A stretch of DNA of 64,000 nt from Isoetes taiwanensis. Taxonomy: Eukaryota; Streptophyta; Lycopodiopsida; Isoetales; Isoetaceae. The position numbers were made by a program, and so were the translations under genes. The stretch is taken from NCBI GenBank assembly GCA_021234155.1, contig JAJEKV010000005.1:10784572-10848571 (forward strand), in the 5' to 3' direction. Below the pieces are notes generated by a model. It did no database searches. It saw only the letters and a program-made list of their open reading frames with translations, and was not told where the DNA came from. Position 1 is the stretch's first letter. Every line of letters begins with the position of its first letter. Below are positions 32,601 through 45,241 of this stretch, one piece after another.

Positions 32601-32951
32601 CATAAATTGAGCAGTAAACTTTGAGCTAAATTTCATCTATAATGTTCCAAATCAGCAAATAGTATATAATCTATGAAAAATTATAACAACGGTCCTATAT
32701 AATTCAATAGCATCCCAAGTATTTAATCCTAGGAAAAAGCATGTTGTTTCTAGTGCTGAACAACGTAGATCTTAACCTTAGTCTAATGACACTAAACTTA
32801 GAAATCTAACCAATTTTTTTTTATCTGGAAAAAAAAAATTCAAAAAACATTGACAAGTTCATGAATAAGATATAAACCATTAAATATAGCACACATTCCA
32901 AAACAAAAATTAATATTTTCAATTTTTTTTTTTTCAGATACAAAAATTTCT
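29641..32951. other. Mostly non-coding region with exon-like fragments
   Basis: Three short plus-strand open stretches have good splice borders. 30555-30657 reads GSDTTMSRASFQTTDSWKG... and runs from AG to CAG|GTATGT. About 31462-31526 ends before GTAAGT. About 32100-32191 is hydrophobic, contains LHVTQAGVVVIIFLAAASK, and ends before GTAACT. An ORF at 30014-30283 also stands out. I do not recognise any and cannot show they belong together. Confidence 0.25.
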
Positions 32952-33293
32952 GTTGACCCCTTACAATAGCTTAAAGGCCCATAACATAAATAAAGGATGT
33001 CCCACTCTTTTTTAGACATCTATCTCTTATATTTTTTAGCTATATTTCTTCTTTTTATTTTCATGAGCTCCCAAAATTGGTCCCTATTCCCTTTATCATG
33101 GCCTTTCAAAAAATTAAAGCCCTCTTATAAAAAAGGTAGCCTTTTAGATAATTGTTGACCCCTTGTAATAGTTTTAAGCCCTCAACATAAATAAATGATG
33201 CCTACTCTTCTTTAATCATCTTTTTCTTTCTTATATTTTTAGCTATACATTTCTTGCTCTTTATTTTCATGAGCTCCCAATGGTTCCCCACGT
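32952..33293. repeat. Direct duplication, about 200 bp period
   Basis: GTTGACCCCTTACAATAG at 32952 recurs, diverged, at 33154. Both are followed by ACATAAATAAA, a CTTATATTTTT block and TTTTCATGAGCTCCCAA. Each copy is about 140 bp. AT-rich and non-coding. Confidence 0.7.
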
Positions 33294-33459
33294 ACAAAAA
33301 TTCCTATTTTTGAATCATGTTTTTCCCAAACAAAGAACATGTAAAAATTATTTGTAAACATAATAGATCATGCACGTCATATTGATTTGATAAAAGCTAT
33401 TTTTGTCTATGAAAATTAAAAGAAAAAAAATGGGTGTGGGATTTGATATGAAGTTTTTA

Positions 33460-33575
33460 ATACAGAGGGAAAGGGGTGGAATAGGAGGGAAAAGACGGGA
33501 AAAGGGAGGAAAAGGTCGGGAGAAGGGAAGGGAAAGGGGAAAAAAATAGGAAGGAAGGAAGGAAGGAAGGTATTT
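33460..33575. repeat. Purine-rich simple sequence with (GGAA)n
   Basis: The plus strand is almost pure purine (GGGAAAAGG-type words) and ends in a GGAA tetranucleotide array near 33550-33572. It abuts the 3' end of the GC-rich LINE. A second, related purine tract lies at the other side (36690-36950). Confidence 0.85.
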
Positions 33576-36500
33576 TTATCGTCCACGGAGACCAATCGAT
33601 CTATGGGACCCAATACAAAAGCACAGCAAGCAGATTACTACCCGGATTAAAAAACCCCTGCCCCGAAGGGTTTTCGAGGGAAAAACCGTGGCAGCAATCA
33701 GCCTGCTGACAAACTGTTCCAATATACGAAATGCAAAAACACACAAATATATACACTCATGTACCGCACTGTGTAGTGCATGATCGATTTGGGCGACTAG
33801 GGCGGGGCAAAGGTGGGCTCGCAGATCCAGTACCTCCTGAATGTATGACCCCAGAGCACGTACTGACGGTGTGTTCATCAGCAAATGTAGGGGCAAGTCT
33901 CGCCGTACTAAGGGAACGTATCTGGCCCAGATCTGACTGAATGCTGGGCAACTCTGGAAAGTGTGAGACTCATCCTCAATGGCACCCATTCGACATCAGC
34001 GGACAGAGCTCGCCCCGGCGGGGCTCCCCAATCCACCGCCCGCCTCGATCGCGAAGATGGTGGGCACCTGCGGGCGAATGGAGGCAATGAGTCCGCGGCT
34101 TTGGGGGCACCGGGAACGCAGGTAGAGCTGCGGGCCCCGGGCCAACGCGGGGTTGATGTGCTCCTTGTAATGGGCCATTTTGACCTGCTCTAGAGCGCCG
34201 AGGTCCCAGAGCTTGGCAAGGAAGCAAGCGTCCAGGTACTCCCGCGGGCTGTCATGATCGGCCTCTGTGTCCACCTGCATGTATCTATGCTCTCGCATCG
34301 TTCCATCCGGCGAATAATCGATCTCTCTTACCCCTCCAACAGGCCCCGACAAGCGGGCCCATTGCCACAACGTAAGCCAGGTGCAAGAGCCGAGCATCAC
34401 CCATATCAACCACTTTCTGAAAATAGACGATGTGTTTATCAAGGGCTGCCCGCTGAAGCGGCAAGAATCCAGTTTCCTGCAGCAGAATCTGATAGGGAGC
34501 TGAAGGTTTCACCCCAAGTGCCTATGCCAAAATGCCTTACGCGAGACCGCTCCAAGTCATTCCAGTCGCCAAAGAGGCGACAGGGCCCCAAACCTCGATC
34601 CCGTCTGAAGGACAGGGCTCGACCGGTAGCCAAAACAGATGTGACCGATGGCCCCAATCGAGAGCGCCGCACGGTGACTGTTGTTCTACATGGCATAAAG
34701 CGCTTTCCAGCCTGCTGTCACCCGCAAGTGGATGGACGCCTCCCAACAGAGCGAGGAGGGGAACTCCACCCCTAGGTACTTGTAGGTGGGCGTGACCGCC
34801 ACAGGCTATATGTGAGTGCAGGAGGCGTGGGGTGGCGTGAAGAGGATATGAGAACCACCCTGGTCTTGTTCAGATTCACGCCGCATGTCCGTAGAGTGGC
34901 GGGAATGTGTCTAGGGCATCCGGATGAGATGCATATAGGGTGTGGGCGAGGGAAGGTCAACATCGTCCGCATAGATGAGCTGGACCTGGTGCAAAAGCTG
35001 TATGCCATTCCCCCCCATGCTCAGTAGGCCAGGGCTCTAACTGGTCAATGTAGAGGCCAAAAAGTGTTGGTGAGAGGGGGCAGCCCTGCCGGACCCCGAT
35101 ACTACTGGTGAATGCTTGGCCCGTCGGCCGCATCCTGCCAAAACAACTCTCATACAACCTGTATATGGCATTCTGCACATGCAACGGCAGCCCCAGTTGA
35201 CGTAGTCTAGCCCATAACTTTTCCCGGGGGACCGTATCAAAAGCCTTCGCGAAGTCCACAAAGCAGCAATACAAGTCCTGCCGATGGTTTCGGCTGTCTT
35301 CAATCAGTGCCCCCAGTGTAAAGATATGGTCAATCGTTGAGTGGCGGGGTCTAAAGCCTGCTTGTGTGAGGGCTCGCACATCCGCCGCCTCGCCCCGGTG
35401 GATCAACGGCCGCCGAGAATGCCACCAACGGTTTGGCAAATATCGAATCGACCATGATCGTCCGGTAATTGGCCGGACAAAGGTGGGTTTGCTCGCCTTG
35501 TGAATGGGGACAACTTGTGGTCCATTGTCGGAAACCTTCCCCGCAATGCTCGCATTGAACGGGGTAGTGAGGATCGGCACACCGGCTGCGCCTCGCCCAT
35601 TTGAGTAACTTCGGCCCGCATACCATCAAGGTCAACCGCCTTCCCATTAGCCGGCCGTTGCAGGCCCTCCACAACATCCTCCTCCCGCGAGAACCAATGG
35701 GGGCCATCCCGGGGGGGTATGGGCGCATTCGGCCCCTAGTGGGTCATAGAGCCGCCGCAAAGTACCGCTCCCACGCCGGGTGTGATGTCCCCTCAGAGGG
35801 TCGGGCGGGCCACTCTCGCCAAAAGGTTCGAGGATGAGTGTCCAGCAGCCAACATCTCCCCTCGATGCTCGGCAAGGTACCGCGCCTTTGTCTCCTTTCG
35901 GGATGGGCGCTGCATCAGGTGGTGGTGGCCCCGCAAGCCGGTACCGGATCCGCATGTGACCGAGCCGGGCGCTATGTTCTTTACACCGCATCAAACCACC
36001 GGTTACGCTGAAATGTTGTTGTCCCCGAAAGGCGACGCAGGGGAGGGGAGGTCTCGCCAAAGCACCGGCCCGCCGCGATCCCGTAATAGCTTAGTCAACC
36101 GGACTGGGTTTCTTCGCTCTAGTGTGGGGGTCCGAGAATTGCTAATGGCGCCCATGAGCATCTCGGCGTAGTCCTCGCGCCTCGCTCATAATCCAGCCGC
36201 GAATCGAGGGATGGTAGGGTCGGCATAGTGGGGGTTCTGGCGGCTTGCCAAACCATGTCCAAATAAAGTGGAAGGTGATCTGAGTCGACCTCCTCATCCC
36301 GACTATCGGTGCCCACCCGAAAATGAGCATATAGTCCATCACACTAGACCCTCCCCCCTAATTGTCCTGTCTGCGCAGTGCACTTGGAGAAGCAGGGCCA
36401 TTGTGGATGTGCCATTGCAAATTATGAAGTCAAAAATACCACCTAGCAGGAGCAATTGTCTGCCAAAGCGAGTGACCTGGCTGTCATCCGATCCTCGTGG

Positions 36501-36700
36501 CCAGGTTGCCTCTGCGGGACGTAGCTGCAGGACATCGTCAGCGAGGGGGTCAAGTCTCATGGGCTGCTCTACTCCTGTCCGTGCATTGAAATCCCCAAGA
36601 AGGACGACCCTACCCAACTGCTTGTGCTGCTGTATGTCATCATATAGATCGACATAAGGGTCCATCCTATCCGCATCGGAGTGGCTGCGATAGAGGAAAA
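33576..36700 (-). mobile_element. GC-rich, 5'-truncated LINE of a second lineage
   Basis: The minus strand carries, in order, the C-terminal part of an endonuclease (GRVVLLGDFNARTGVEQP near 36600), a broken linker, an RT (AGFRPRHSTIDHIFTLGALI, FVDFAKAFDTVPREKLW, GVRQGCPLSPTLFGLYID at 35600-34990) and a C-terminal zinc-type block (DESHTFQSCPAFSQIWARY near 33960). Several frameshifts and stops are present. The region is markedly GC-rich against its flanks. RT motifs differ from the L1-type element at 12579-20971 (DFAKAFDTV against DFRRAYDSL), so this is a different lineage. The endonuclease start is lost where the sequence meets the purine tract near 36700. Confidence 0.85.
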
Positions 36701-36950
36701 GCCAATGGAAAAAGGGCACGAGAGGAAGGGGAAATGGATGCAAAAAAAGAGGAAGAGGAAAAAGGTGAGGAAAGGGGAAAGGGCATGGAAAAAAAAAGAG
36801 GGAAAGAGTGAGGAAAAGAAGAAACATGGAGGAAAAAAGGGAAGGGAAAAAGGGCTTGAAAGAAGAGGAAAAGGTTTGGGAAAGAAGGAAAAGGGAAGGA
36901 AAAAAGTCCAGGGGGAAAGGAAGAAGAAAGACACGGGGACGGGGGTATAA
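36690..36950. repeat. Purine-rich simple sequence at the LINE 5' border
   Basis: About 260 bp of nearly pure A/G on plus (GGAAAAGG, GGGAAAGG words). It gives spurious Lys/Glu-rich and Phe/Pro/Leu-rich frames. With 33460-33575 it brackets the LINE. Confidence 0.9.
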
Positions 36951-38207
36951 GAAAAAAAGGGAATAGGATAAAATGAAACATGTAGATAAACCAATTTATC
37001 ATTCACCAGTTTCCACCTTATGCCCAACAACACTGGGAACTATTACTAGTTACTATACACTATTGAATATCTTATGAAGGAAGTTGCTTACCTTTTACTT
37101 CACGGCACACCACGTCATGACAACAATGTAAAGCCTCTAAATGAACAATTCAAAGACGTGCACCAATTGTCACCTATACAAAGGAAAATGTGATTTTGTT
37201 GCTTCTTTTATTGTTTTACCTATCTAAATATGAATAGACCTTGACTTTTAGCTTAGATAAAGATACACAAGACCATCACCTATACAAGGAAAAATGTGAG
37301 TTTGTTTCTTCTTTTGTTGTTGCACTTATATAAAATAGGATAAAGATACACAACTTACAATTTATCTGGGTGAGTGTAGATGTTGTGTATGTCTAAGAAT
37401 GAATTGTCATATGGCCCAAAAAGGGATGCTGTCGATGTAGTATGATTTTAAAACTACTGACTAACTAACTAATTCTGACATATTCCCTCCCCAAGATACA
37501 CCATATGCATCATTAGGAACAATTAGCATCACAAGATGAAAATAAAAAAATTCCAGTCAATTTGCATCATGGAAAATTGTTCTCTTGTAGTTTCCTATTA
37601 GGACAATACAAGTTTGTGATTGATCACTCAAGATATTTTGCCTAAAACATGAGAAGACTCCCAAGAGGTTTTCCGGAATTGCTACGCATCGCACAAGTGC
37701 TCGACATTCTCTCTTCTTGTCTTGAGCACAAATTCAAACACATTGACACCTAGATATTCCTCAAAAGCATGGCTCAAGCTGAAGGCTTTAATCCTGAATA
37801 GTAATTTTTCTTCTATTGGATCTCTTAGACCATGCTACCTTAGAGGATGATAGGATTTCGTTCAACTCTATATTCTGTTGTTAAGTAATCACAAGGACAC
37901 AACCATACGACACATATTGAAATGCTTACTGCCTTGACCCACTGGACCATGGGATAAAACTCAAGTAGGAAGTGGCAAGTGTAAACGATGGAAGTAGGAA
38001 GTGGGAATGCCTTCAATTTTATACACGGTCATGTTTAAACCACGTGCAAGGGCATATCTCTGGGACATTCGTGTCTCAGTCATGTTCAAGCCACATCGCA
38101 GAAAAAAGATACACGGCATTTTTGTGGACTTAGGTAATTTTTGTGATTTGAGGCTAGTTTAAAGATGACCAGTATACCACTATAATGGAAGTGTAAAGCA
38201 CATTATT
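36951..38207. other. AT-rich stretch, no supported gene
   Basis: A diverged duplication of about 95 bp (CACCTATACAAAGGAAAATG at 37171, again near 37276) is the only structure noted. Both strands lack long coding-like frames. Confidence 0.5.
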
Positions 38208-38350
38208 ATAATTATATATTAAATTGAATTAATGTGAATTGTATGGTCCAATGAATTTTGTTCATAGGGTGATGTTTAGAAAGAAAACTTTGGGGGATTT
38301 TTTTTTTGCACTTTGGTGCCAGTTTGACAAGGAATCCCAGGGTATCTAAA
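38208..38350. repeat. Flanking repeat X, left copy (beside the Helitron 5' end)
   Basis: Starts AATTATATATTAAATT and contains TGGTCCAATGAATTTTG and GGTGATGTTTAGAAAGAAA. It ends AATCCCAGGGTATCTAAA just before the Helitron 5' terminus. The same order occurs at 48626-48912, beginning at the base after the Helitron 3' terminus. Confidence 0.8.
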
Positions 38351-38749
38351 TTATAATTTATTCTATATATATATATATATATAATAATAAAGGCGTTTTG
38401 TGATAGTCTGTGCGCAATCTTGAGCGTTCAATTTTTTTAGGGTTTTTTTTTGTCGTTGATTTGCCTTCACGTTAGAGAAACCGTTTCATGAAACGGTGTT
38501 TCTTTTGCAGAATGCTCACTCTGCAGAATGCTCCTTCGTCTTGGTCTTAGGGTTGCCAGATAAATTGATTGACTCTGGCTTCCTTTTATAGCTATTATCA
38601 GTGGTGAATATATATCTTCAATAGAAACGGCATCCATGCCTGTTATCAAGCTACGGTGCAGACCCCGACTGCCGGCAGTTGAGGCTTTATCTGTCTTGCC
38701 CTCTGTTGCTATTGTCGTGTTTATGTTGCTATGCTATCTTATTGCATGA

Positions 38750-41260
38750 ATGGAACAAGGCCTTAAGCCAATACACATGCTCTTGATTCAACAAAACAAA
38801 ACAAGTTCCTTGATGCAGCAACACCGCCAAGATCCTTCCTTGCCAATTCCCGATTCATTTCTCAAAAGGGCTCTTTTGAGAAATGCGCGTTGTTTTCTTT
38901 ACAGAAGAACTGATGGGGGTTGCACTAAAATTTTCACAGAAATCTGCGAACATGGGCAGTCTTTTAGTTTCATGGGATTCTCCAGAAAACCCATCCCTCT
39001 ATGCGGCAATGCACTCTGTCCTATTTTGACCATTGATGCACCAGAGAAAAAAGATACTCAGGAGATTGTAATCACAAAAAATTGTAAGCCTAGAACCCTG
39101 TTTGTTGGAGATCTGATTGAATATCAAAACAAAGAGAGCATACAAATGTTTTTTGAAGCAAGGAAAGATGTATTTGCTTGGGACTATTTAGAGCTATTAG
39201 GTATCAAAACTGAGGTATGCCAATTTGAAATTAAGATCAAGGAAGATTGTAAACTTGTCTTTCAAAAATTAAGAAGAATTAATGCTTCACTGATGGGACT
39301 AATCAAGGATGAATTGGATAAGATGTTAGGTGCAGGTGTTATTATCGAAATTATTAATCCAGAATGGGTATCTTGCATTGTTCATGTGGAAAAAAAAAAG
39401 TGGTGCTTTAAGAATTTGCATTGATTATCGAGATCTCAACAAAGCCACCATCAAGGATTGTTACCCTTTGCCTTTTTTAGAAGAGATCTTATATGCTGTA
39501 GCAGGTAAGGAGGTGTACTCATTTTTGGATGGATTCTCAGGATTCAATCAGATTAGCATTAAGGAAGTCGACCAGCCAAAGACTTCTTTCATCACTCCCT
39601 GGGGCACATATGCTATGAAAAGAATGCCCTTTGGTTTAATGAATGCTCCAGCTACCTTCCAAAGAGCAATGGATGTTATTTTCAAATCAATGTCTACTGA
39701 AGAGTTCAGGGTGTACTTAGATGATCTCTGCCTAGGCTCTCATCCTACTAATCATGTGGAGTTACTTGCAAAAATTTGTTATCTATGCAGGAGTTCAGGA
39801 GTTAATCTAAATCCAAAGAAATGCATATTTTTTGCATCAAAAGGACAACTCTTAGGACATGAAGTATCCAACCAAGGCATTCAAGTTGCTCAAGACAAGA
39901 TTGAAGCCCTCAAAAAATTAGCACCTCCCAAGAATCTAAAGCAGGTTAAGAGTTTTATTGGTATGACAAGTTTCCTCAGGATGTATATTCCTAATTTTGC
40001 TCATATTTTGAGTCCCATTTCTAGATTGACAAGGGTAGGCAAGTTTTCTAAGTCTGAAAGTAAGCATATACCTATCACATGGACTTCAGAATGCCAAGAG
40101 GCCTTTGACTTTCTCATTCTATCCATATGTGAAGCCACACTTTTGAGAAAACCAGATTTGAACATGCCATCTGAAGTTTATATTACATTACTAAAAAGGC
40201 TATAGGATTAGCCATTTTGCAGGATAAACACACCATAGTGTTTGCAAGTAAACAATGGTCTGCCCTTGAAGAAAGATATACCAGAATAGAAAAGAGTGCT
40301 GCTGCACTCATGTTCCTTATCAATAGGCAAGGACACTTGCTTCTGAAGAGTCAAGTCCAAGTCTACATGAAGCAAAATCCAATGGGTTTACTGTTTGGTA
40401 AGGCAACCAGTAAGCCAAAGATCCAGAGATGGGCTTGTAAGTTGCAAAGTTATGATATTTCTGTAAAAGAGTTGCATTTGGTACGAAGTCCTAGCCTTTA
40501 TTTGCCTTGCATACTTTTTGACCATGAAGATGAGTTGGATACTACTGACACTTCACTTGCAGTAGCTCATAGAGAGGTAACTCCAGAAGATCAAGCTAAG
40601 GGGGGATGGCAACAACCTATTAGAGACTTTTTACAATATGGGATCATCTCCCCAAGCCTCACTTCAAGCAAAAAAAGGAGACTCAAGGATAAATGCAGAC
40701 AATTCAAGATGATAGACAATGTCTTGTGCAAAGTCAACCGAGATGGAGTCTTGTCGAGGTGTGTAGATGAAAGTGAGTCTGCTCTAATTATCAGGGAAAT
40801 GCATAAAGGTATTTGTGGAGGACATTTTGCTGGTGATACTATAGCAAAAAAGATTCTCAGGTCTGGATATTACTGGCCTACTGTTTTTGAAGATTGTTAT
40901 GAGATTATAAAGACTTGCCATCAATGCCAAATCTTTAGCAAAAGAATTTTACTGCCAGCTGCCCTTAATCCCATCATATCTCCAGGGCCCTTTCAGATTT
41001 GGGGACTAGATTATATTGGCCCCATTAATCCTTCTTCTGCAGGTCAACATCAACATATTATTGTGGCCACAGATTATTTTACCAAGTGGGCAGAAGCTAT
41101 ACCTTTGAGGCAGGCTAATGCTTCCACAACTGCAAGGTTTTTACATGAATATGTTTGTTCCAGGTTTGGTATTCCTTTTCAGTTGCATTCTGATAGGAGT
41201 ACACCTTTTGTTAATGAAGTTATTGCTAATCTGTTGGACATTCTGAAGGTCAAGCATCCC
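38750..41260 (+). pseudogene. Ty3 pol fragment without LTRs (RT, RNase H, part of integrase)
   Basis: The RT includes ALRICIDYRDLNKATIKD, FLDGFSGFNQI, MPFGLMNAPATF and YLDDLCLGS. RNase H-like sequence follows (IVFASKQWSALEERYTRIEK). The integrase zinc finger reads HKGICGGHFAGDTIAKKI, then CHQCQ. The integrase core (WGLDYIGP, then HSDRSTPF) breaks off near 41260 before the catalytic Glu. Frameshifts lie in an A-run near 39390 and near 40190. There is no LTR, PBS or polypurine tract on either side, so it is a transplanted fragment rather than an insertion. The finger spacing and wording resemble the Tat/Athila side of Ty3, unlike the chromovirus at 10-26 kb. Confidence 0.85.
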
Positions 41261-41453
41261 TCTGTTTTTTTAACCCTTCTCTTCACCATTGTGCTCTTCT
41301 TTCTGTGTACTCTAGATTCAAACAATCTTGCTGAGCAGCAGCCATGGATTTCTTTACCTCAACTCCCTTGTTCCCACCATTTTTTTAACACGGCATTGGC
41401 GGTGGAGCAGAGAGTTCTTCTTGTAGCACAAACTAGCATCTGCAACGGTCTCT

Positions 41454-41879
41454 CGCCTTGCACTTGCTCGAGAAAATGAGGCCTTGGCAGTTGTTGTTTT
41501 GGATGATTTAGACATTGATCTCATTAAACGCGTTTATTCGGCATTAGTCTGTTTCTACATTGAAGCAGCAAAACAAGACTCATCGATAGAAGATGTAGGT
41601 AAGTTTCTCAACCAAGATTGTGCCTTTCCTGACTCTAGGGTTAAAGTAGTTAGCATTGTCTTTCAAAGCAAAAGGGAAGAATTGAGAGCTTTGTTGGCAA
41701 TGAACAATGCAAATTATTCTGCAATGCCCAGACTAAAAGGCGTAGATTGGAGTCTTGATTATTGGGACTTGGGGGATCAGGCAGAAAGGGAGCTTCAGTA
41801 TACTGTCAAATTAAATAGTTCCTTACCAAAAACTAAGACAGCCAATATGAGAAGCTTTTTAGGAATTTTATGTGTGTGA
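41454..41879 (+). pseudogene. COMM-domain-like gene fragment
   Basis: An open stretch of about 140 residues ends at TGA 41877. It begins around RLALARENEALAVVVLDDL and continues IDLIKRVYSALVCFYIEAAK. A PRLKGVDWSLDYWDL segment looks like the start of a COMM domain (COMMD proteins have a conserved P-x-L-x-x-V-x-W-x-x-D). The domain appears complete or nearly so. The left side joins directly to unrelated sequence after the Ty3 pol fragment. COMMD identity rests on one motif and general length. Confidence 0.45.
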
Positions 41880-43242
41880 AAGGCTGTGATGCTAAGATAA
41901 AGCTAAAAGAAATGAGGAATTCAGCAAAGTACTTTCATGTGCGGCATTCAAGGGGTTTGTTAGTGGTTCATCATGACTGCTTCCACTATTCATTGTCCCA
42001 TTTGATGCATTTTGAACTTCATGAACACAATGTTATGCCCAAAATATGGATCCTTTGTACGATATCACATGGCATTAAGAATTTGCCATATTAGAGACAT
42101 CATTGACAATGCTTGACAGTGCAACTATGCTGATATGCTAACACAATTGGGATCTAAGCCAGCATTGGGAGTTATCTATATTGGAGATGTCCTAGACATT
42201 GACAGTACATTGATATAGTAATACAATTGGGATCTAAGCCAGCATTGGGAGCTATCTATATTGGAGATGTCCTAGACATTGACAGTACATTGATCTATAC
42301 TTCCTGAAGTTATATGAAAAACAAGCATGTACATTACAGAAGAAGATTGGTTAACTGGAAAAGCATTACTGGAGGCATTTGAAGCCCGCTCTGCTCAAAT
42401 GAACTTCAATTGTGCCTCAAAACTTGCACAGGCAAAGGACATGGAAGCGGGTATTTGCTTCTGTCTTGCATCCCCATTGTCATGCTCAACTCACAAAGTT
42501 GTACCTTATGAGTCCGTACCTGAGTGCGCTTGATCCTATAGGTTTTGAAGAATTCTTATAGGTTCTTATAGGTTCTCCATCTTTGTTGTCGCCATCTCTC
42601 TTAAGCTCAGACTACTGCAAACAATGCCCATTTTGTTACATCGCCCAGGTCTTATTTTTAGTCCCTCCCCCTTCCATGAATGTGCCCATTTGGGAAAAAG
42701 GCTAAATATCTATGCTAATGATAGTAAAATAACGCGGTTGACAGATTTGTTTAATCCATCGCCCAAGCTTTATGCCTATAGTTTCCTTTATTCTGTGTAT
42801 CTTGAATCGCAGGTGGTTTTGGAGCTTCAGTATAGGTATATGCACTTTGATTTTTTGTTAAATGTACTTATGAAATTGTCAAGATCCTGAAAAGAACAGA
42901 GCAGGTAATGCTGTGTTAAAGCTGAGAATACGAGGAACAATTCATCTGCATCATAAGCCTACAAATAGCACTCAGAAAAGATGCAATATGAATAATTGCA
43001 AAGAACACCTTGGATTGTGCGGTGTTAGAACTCTGGTGATAAAAGTGACCCAGCTCTTATTTGTAGGTTGTATTGGCTTCTTATTAATTCTATTTGTCTT
43101 TTTCATTGATGCAAAGCATTCAGTAAGGCTTGAATAATTCGGTAATTAGTTTCTCCTTTAAAATGGTGGAATGCAAAGCCTTACTAATGGTATATGTACA
43201 GAATAGGCATTCATTGTATTTGAAGGAATGGAGATGTGTAAG
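41880..43242. other. Helitron interior, unassigned, with an 80 bp tandem duplication
   Basis: ACACAATTGGGATCTAAGCC at 42141 recurs at 42221. Each copy is about 74 bp of near-identical sequence in an 80 bp period. Short open frames at 42327-42533 and 42624-42890 are not recognised. Confidence 0.6.
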
Positions 43243-44527
43243 GTGCAGAGGGCACCAGAAATGGTTGAGTTTTACCAATCATTGATGAAACGTGATGCCA
43301 AGAAGGAGGCTGCTATTGCATCTACTGGTAATACAGCAGAAGCCAGAAATAACATGATTGGTGAAATTGAGAATCGCTCTACACATCTTTTAGCAAAGAA
43401 GTGGCATCTCTTTACGCTCTCAACAAAGATATTACCAATTCTCATCCCGTGTACTTATTTTGTGTATTGAATAGATCAAAACCGATGTGGAAACGCTAAA
43501 GGAGATTTTGTCAATTCCTTAGCAACAGAATGGGTTAGAGCAAAATGTATACCAATATTGATGACGTGGTGGCATTTGTCAATTGGCTGGATGAAGAGCT
43601 TTCCTTCTTGGTACAAATCCTTTCCATTTGAGCACATCAGTTAAATCTGAGTGGTCTTTAATTTGTTTGGTGAGAAATGTTTGGCATTAAACCTTTGACT
43701 TTTTGTTTAGGTTGATGAACGGGCAGTTTTGAAGCATTTTGGTGGCCGAAGCAAAAGGCGATACCTTTACGAGAAGCCGCATTTGAATATCAAGATCTCA
43801 AGAAGATTGAATTAGAGATAACCTCATTCAAGGATGATCCACGACTCCGCGTGACGCCTTTAAAAAGATGTTTGGCGTCCTTAGAAAAGTAAGTTATCAA
43901 AACAAGATCCGAACACTTGTTTAGGCATTACTTATACAATTGACTTCTCTTTTGTTTTTAAACAGGGATATGCATCATCTTCGCCAGTAAAATGAATTGG
44001 CACGGCACTAATAATGACGAATGCATCAAGAACCCGGTGTAATTGTATGGCTAGGACAATGCGCTTTGTTCCTATCTTTGCATGGTTTAGAAAAAACTAA
44101 ATGGCTCAACTATTCACCCGCCTTTGTGAAGCATTTCCATGCACTAGCTTCGCCATACCGATATGAAGAAATGGAAATCTTTTGTTTCATGCAGTTCCTT
44201 TTGTTCACTTTGCAGGGTAGAACAAAGTGTCTATGCTCTACTAAGGACCCCAAGGAATTTAATATCCCAACATACTGGATGTTAGACTCTGGATTAATTG
44301 GCAAGGTATGAGCATGAATTTTGTTCAAGAATAAATTCTTGTCGAGTGAGGGTCCTTCTAATCTTTTCAAACAGAAGTTTCTAAGTTGATTGTCCATGAT
44401 CTGCAGATTAAGCTAGCATCTGTCAAATTAGCACAGCAATACATGACAAGGGTAATGGCTGAGTTAGATGCTCTTGGATCTGCACCTGAGAAGGAGCCTT
44501 TAAGAGAATTTTTACTACTTCAAGGCA
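43243..44527 (+). pseudogene. CHUP1-like: CHUP1-like gene fragment, five exons with introns
   Basis: Exons are 43243-43394 (VQRAPEMVEFYQSLMKRDAK to IENRSTHLLA), 43475-43620 (NIDDVVAFVNWLDEELSFL), 43711-43888 (VDERAVLKHF, EAAFEYQDLKKIE), 44216-44305 (VEQSVYALLRT, EFNIPTYWMLDSGLIGK) and 44407-44527 (IKLASVKLAQQYM to EPLREFLLLQG). Borders are AG/GT. This order and wording match the conserved C-terminal region of CHLOROPLAST UNUSUAL POSITIONING 1, an actin-organising protein on the chloroplast envelope. A shift in exon 2, a deletion in exon 4 and several broken codons kill it. The N-terminal half is absent and the final residues of the family are missing. Retained introns show a DNA-level copy. 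Confidence 0.88.
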
Positions 44528-44629
44528 CTTGTAGCTGGCGAATTTCCGCCTCCATTTCAGCGAGCAGGGACAGAACCAGAGCTTTTTGCTCCATGCCTAG
44601 CTCCGGACAATTGCGCACGAATCTCTAAC

Positions 44630-44742
44630 GGATGCCACCAGTTGCAATAGACACTTCTCAAGATCATGTCCTAAGGTACCCCTATTGCATAAGGCTTTTT
44701 ATGTTTTTAGCAGGAGTCCAGCAGCTTAACCAATTCATTGCT
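44630..44742. repeat. Duplicated 112 bp segment, copy 1
   Basis: Starts GGATGCCACCAGTTGCAATA and ends TTAACCAATTCATTG. It is repeated with about four changes at 47541-47651. Both copies keep an open frame reading MPPVAIDTSQDHVLRYP, and one difference is synonymous, but I do not recognise the peptide. Confidence 0.85.
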
Positions 44743-45021
44743 AATAATCATCTAAGCCTACAAATATAATGCATAGTTGGATCACCTTCTTCCGAGAATT
44801 ATTACGATGGATATACAGGGATATTGCATTTACTTTAGCACATCTGGATAAACAGTTTGCAGCAGGTGTTTGAAGCCAACGTTCTTGATATGTAGAGATT
44901 AACATTTGCCCAATGTTGGAGAAAAACAAACTTGACTCTGGGGTGGTTAATCTTTTTAGAGGGGTCTTCCTTTGCTCATATATGAGCCCATCTTGTTATG
45001 TGATGATTTCCATGGATGCAG

Positions 45022-45241
45022 GTTTTGATGCTGTAAGGCTCATGGTAGATTATTGCTTTTGTACAATACAATTTCACGGGCTGTATTAAAAGTTGCCATC
45101 TCAGAAGATGATGGTGACAATTGGACTGATGTATTCACATTGGATGAACAAGAGCAAGGGGAGTTTTCATATGCAGCCGTGATCGAAGCTTCAGATGGAC
45201 TTGTTCATGCCACATACACCTATAATCGCCAACAAATCAAG
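45022..45241 (+). pseudogene. Sialidase-like (BNR/Asp-box) exon
   Basis: An AG acceptor at 45021 and a GT donor at 45242 bound an exon reading [20 protein letters not shown], then [20 protein letters not shown] and [18 protein letters not shown]. This resembles plant proteins with a sialidase-type beta-propeller, in which SEDGG-x-x-W and YTYNR-x-x-IK recur. The first 35 bases contain a stop in this frame. No other exon of the gene is found, so it is a captured piece. Confidence 0.6.

Noticed and set aside
36569-37033. Phe/Pro/Leu-rich and Lys/Glu-rich ORFs
   Set aside because: They are produced by the polypurine/polypyrimidine simple sequence and change character abruptly at the LINE border.
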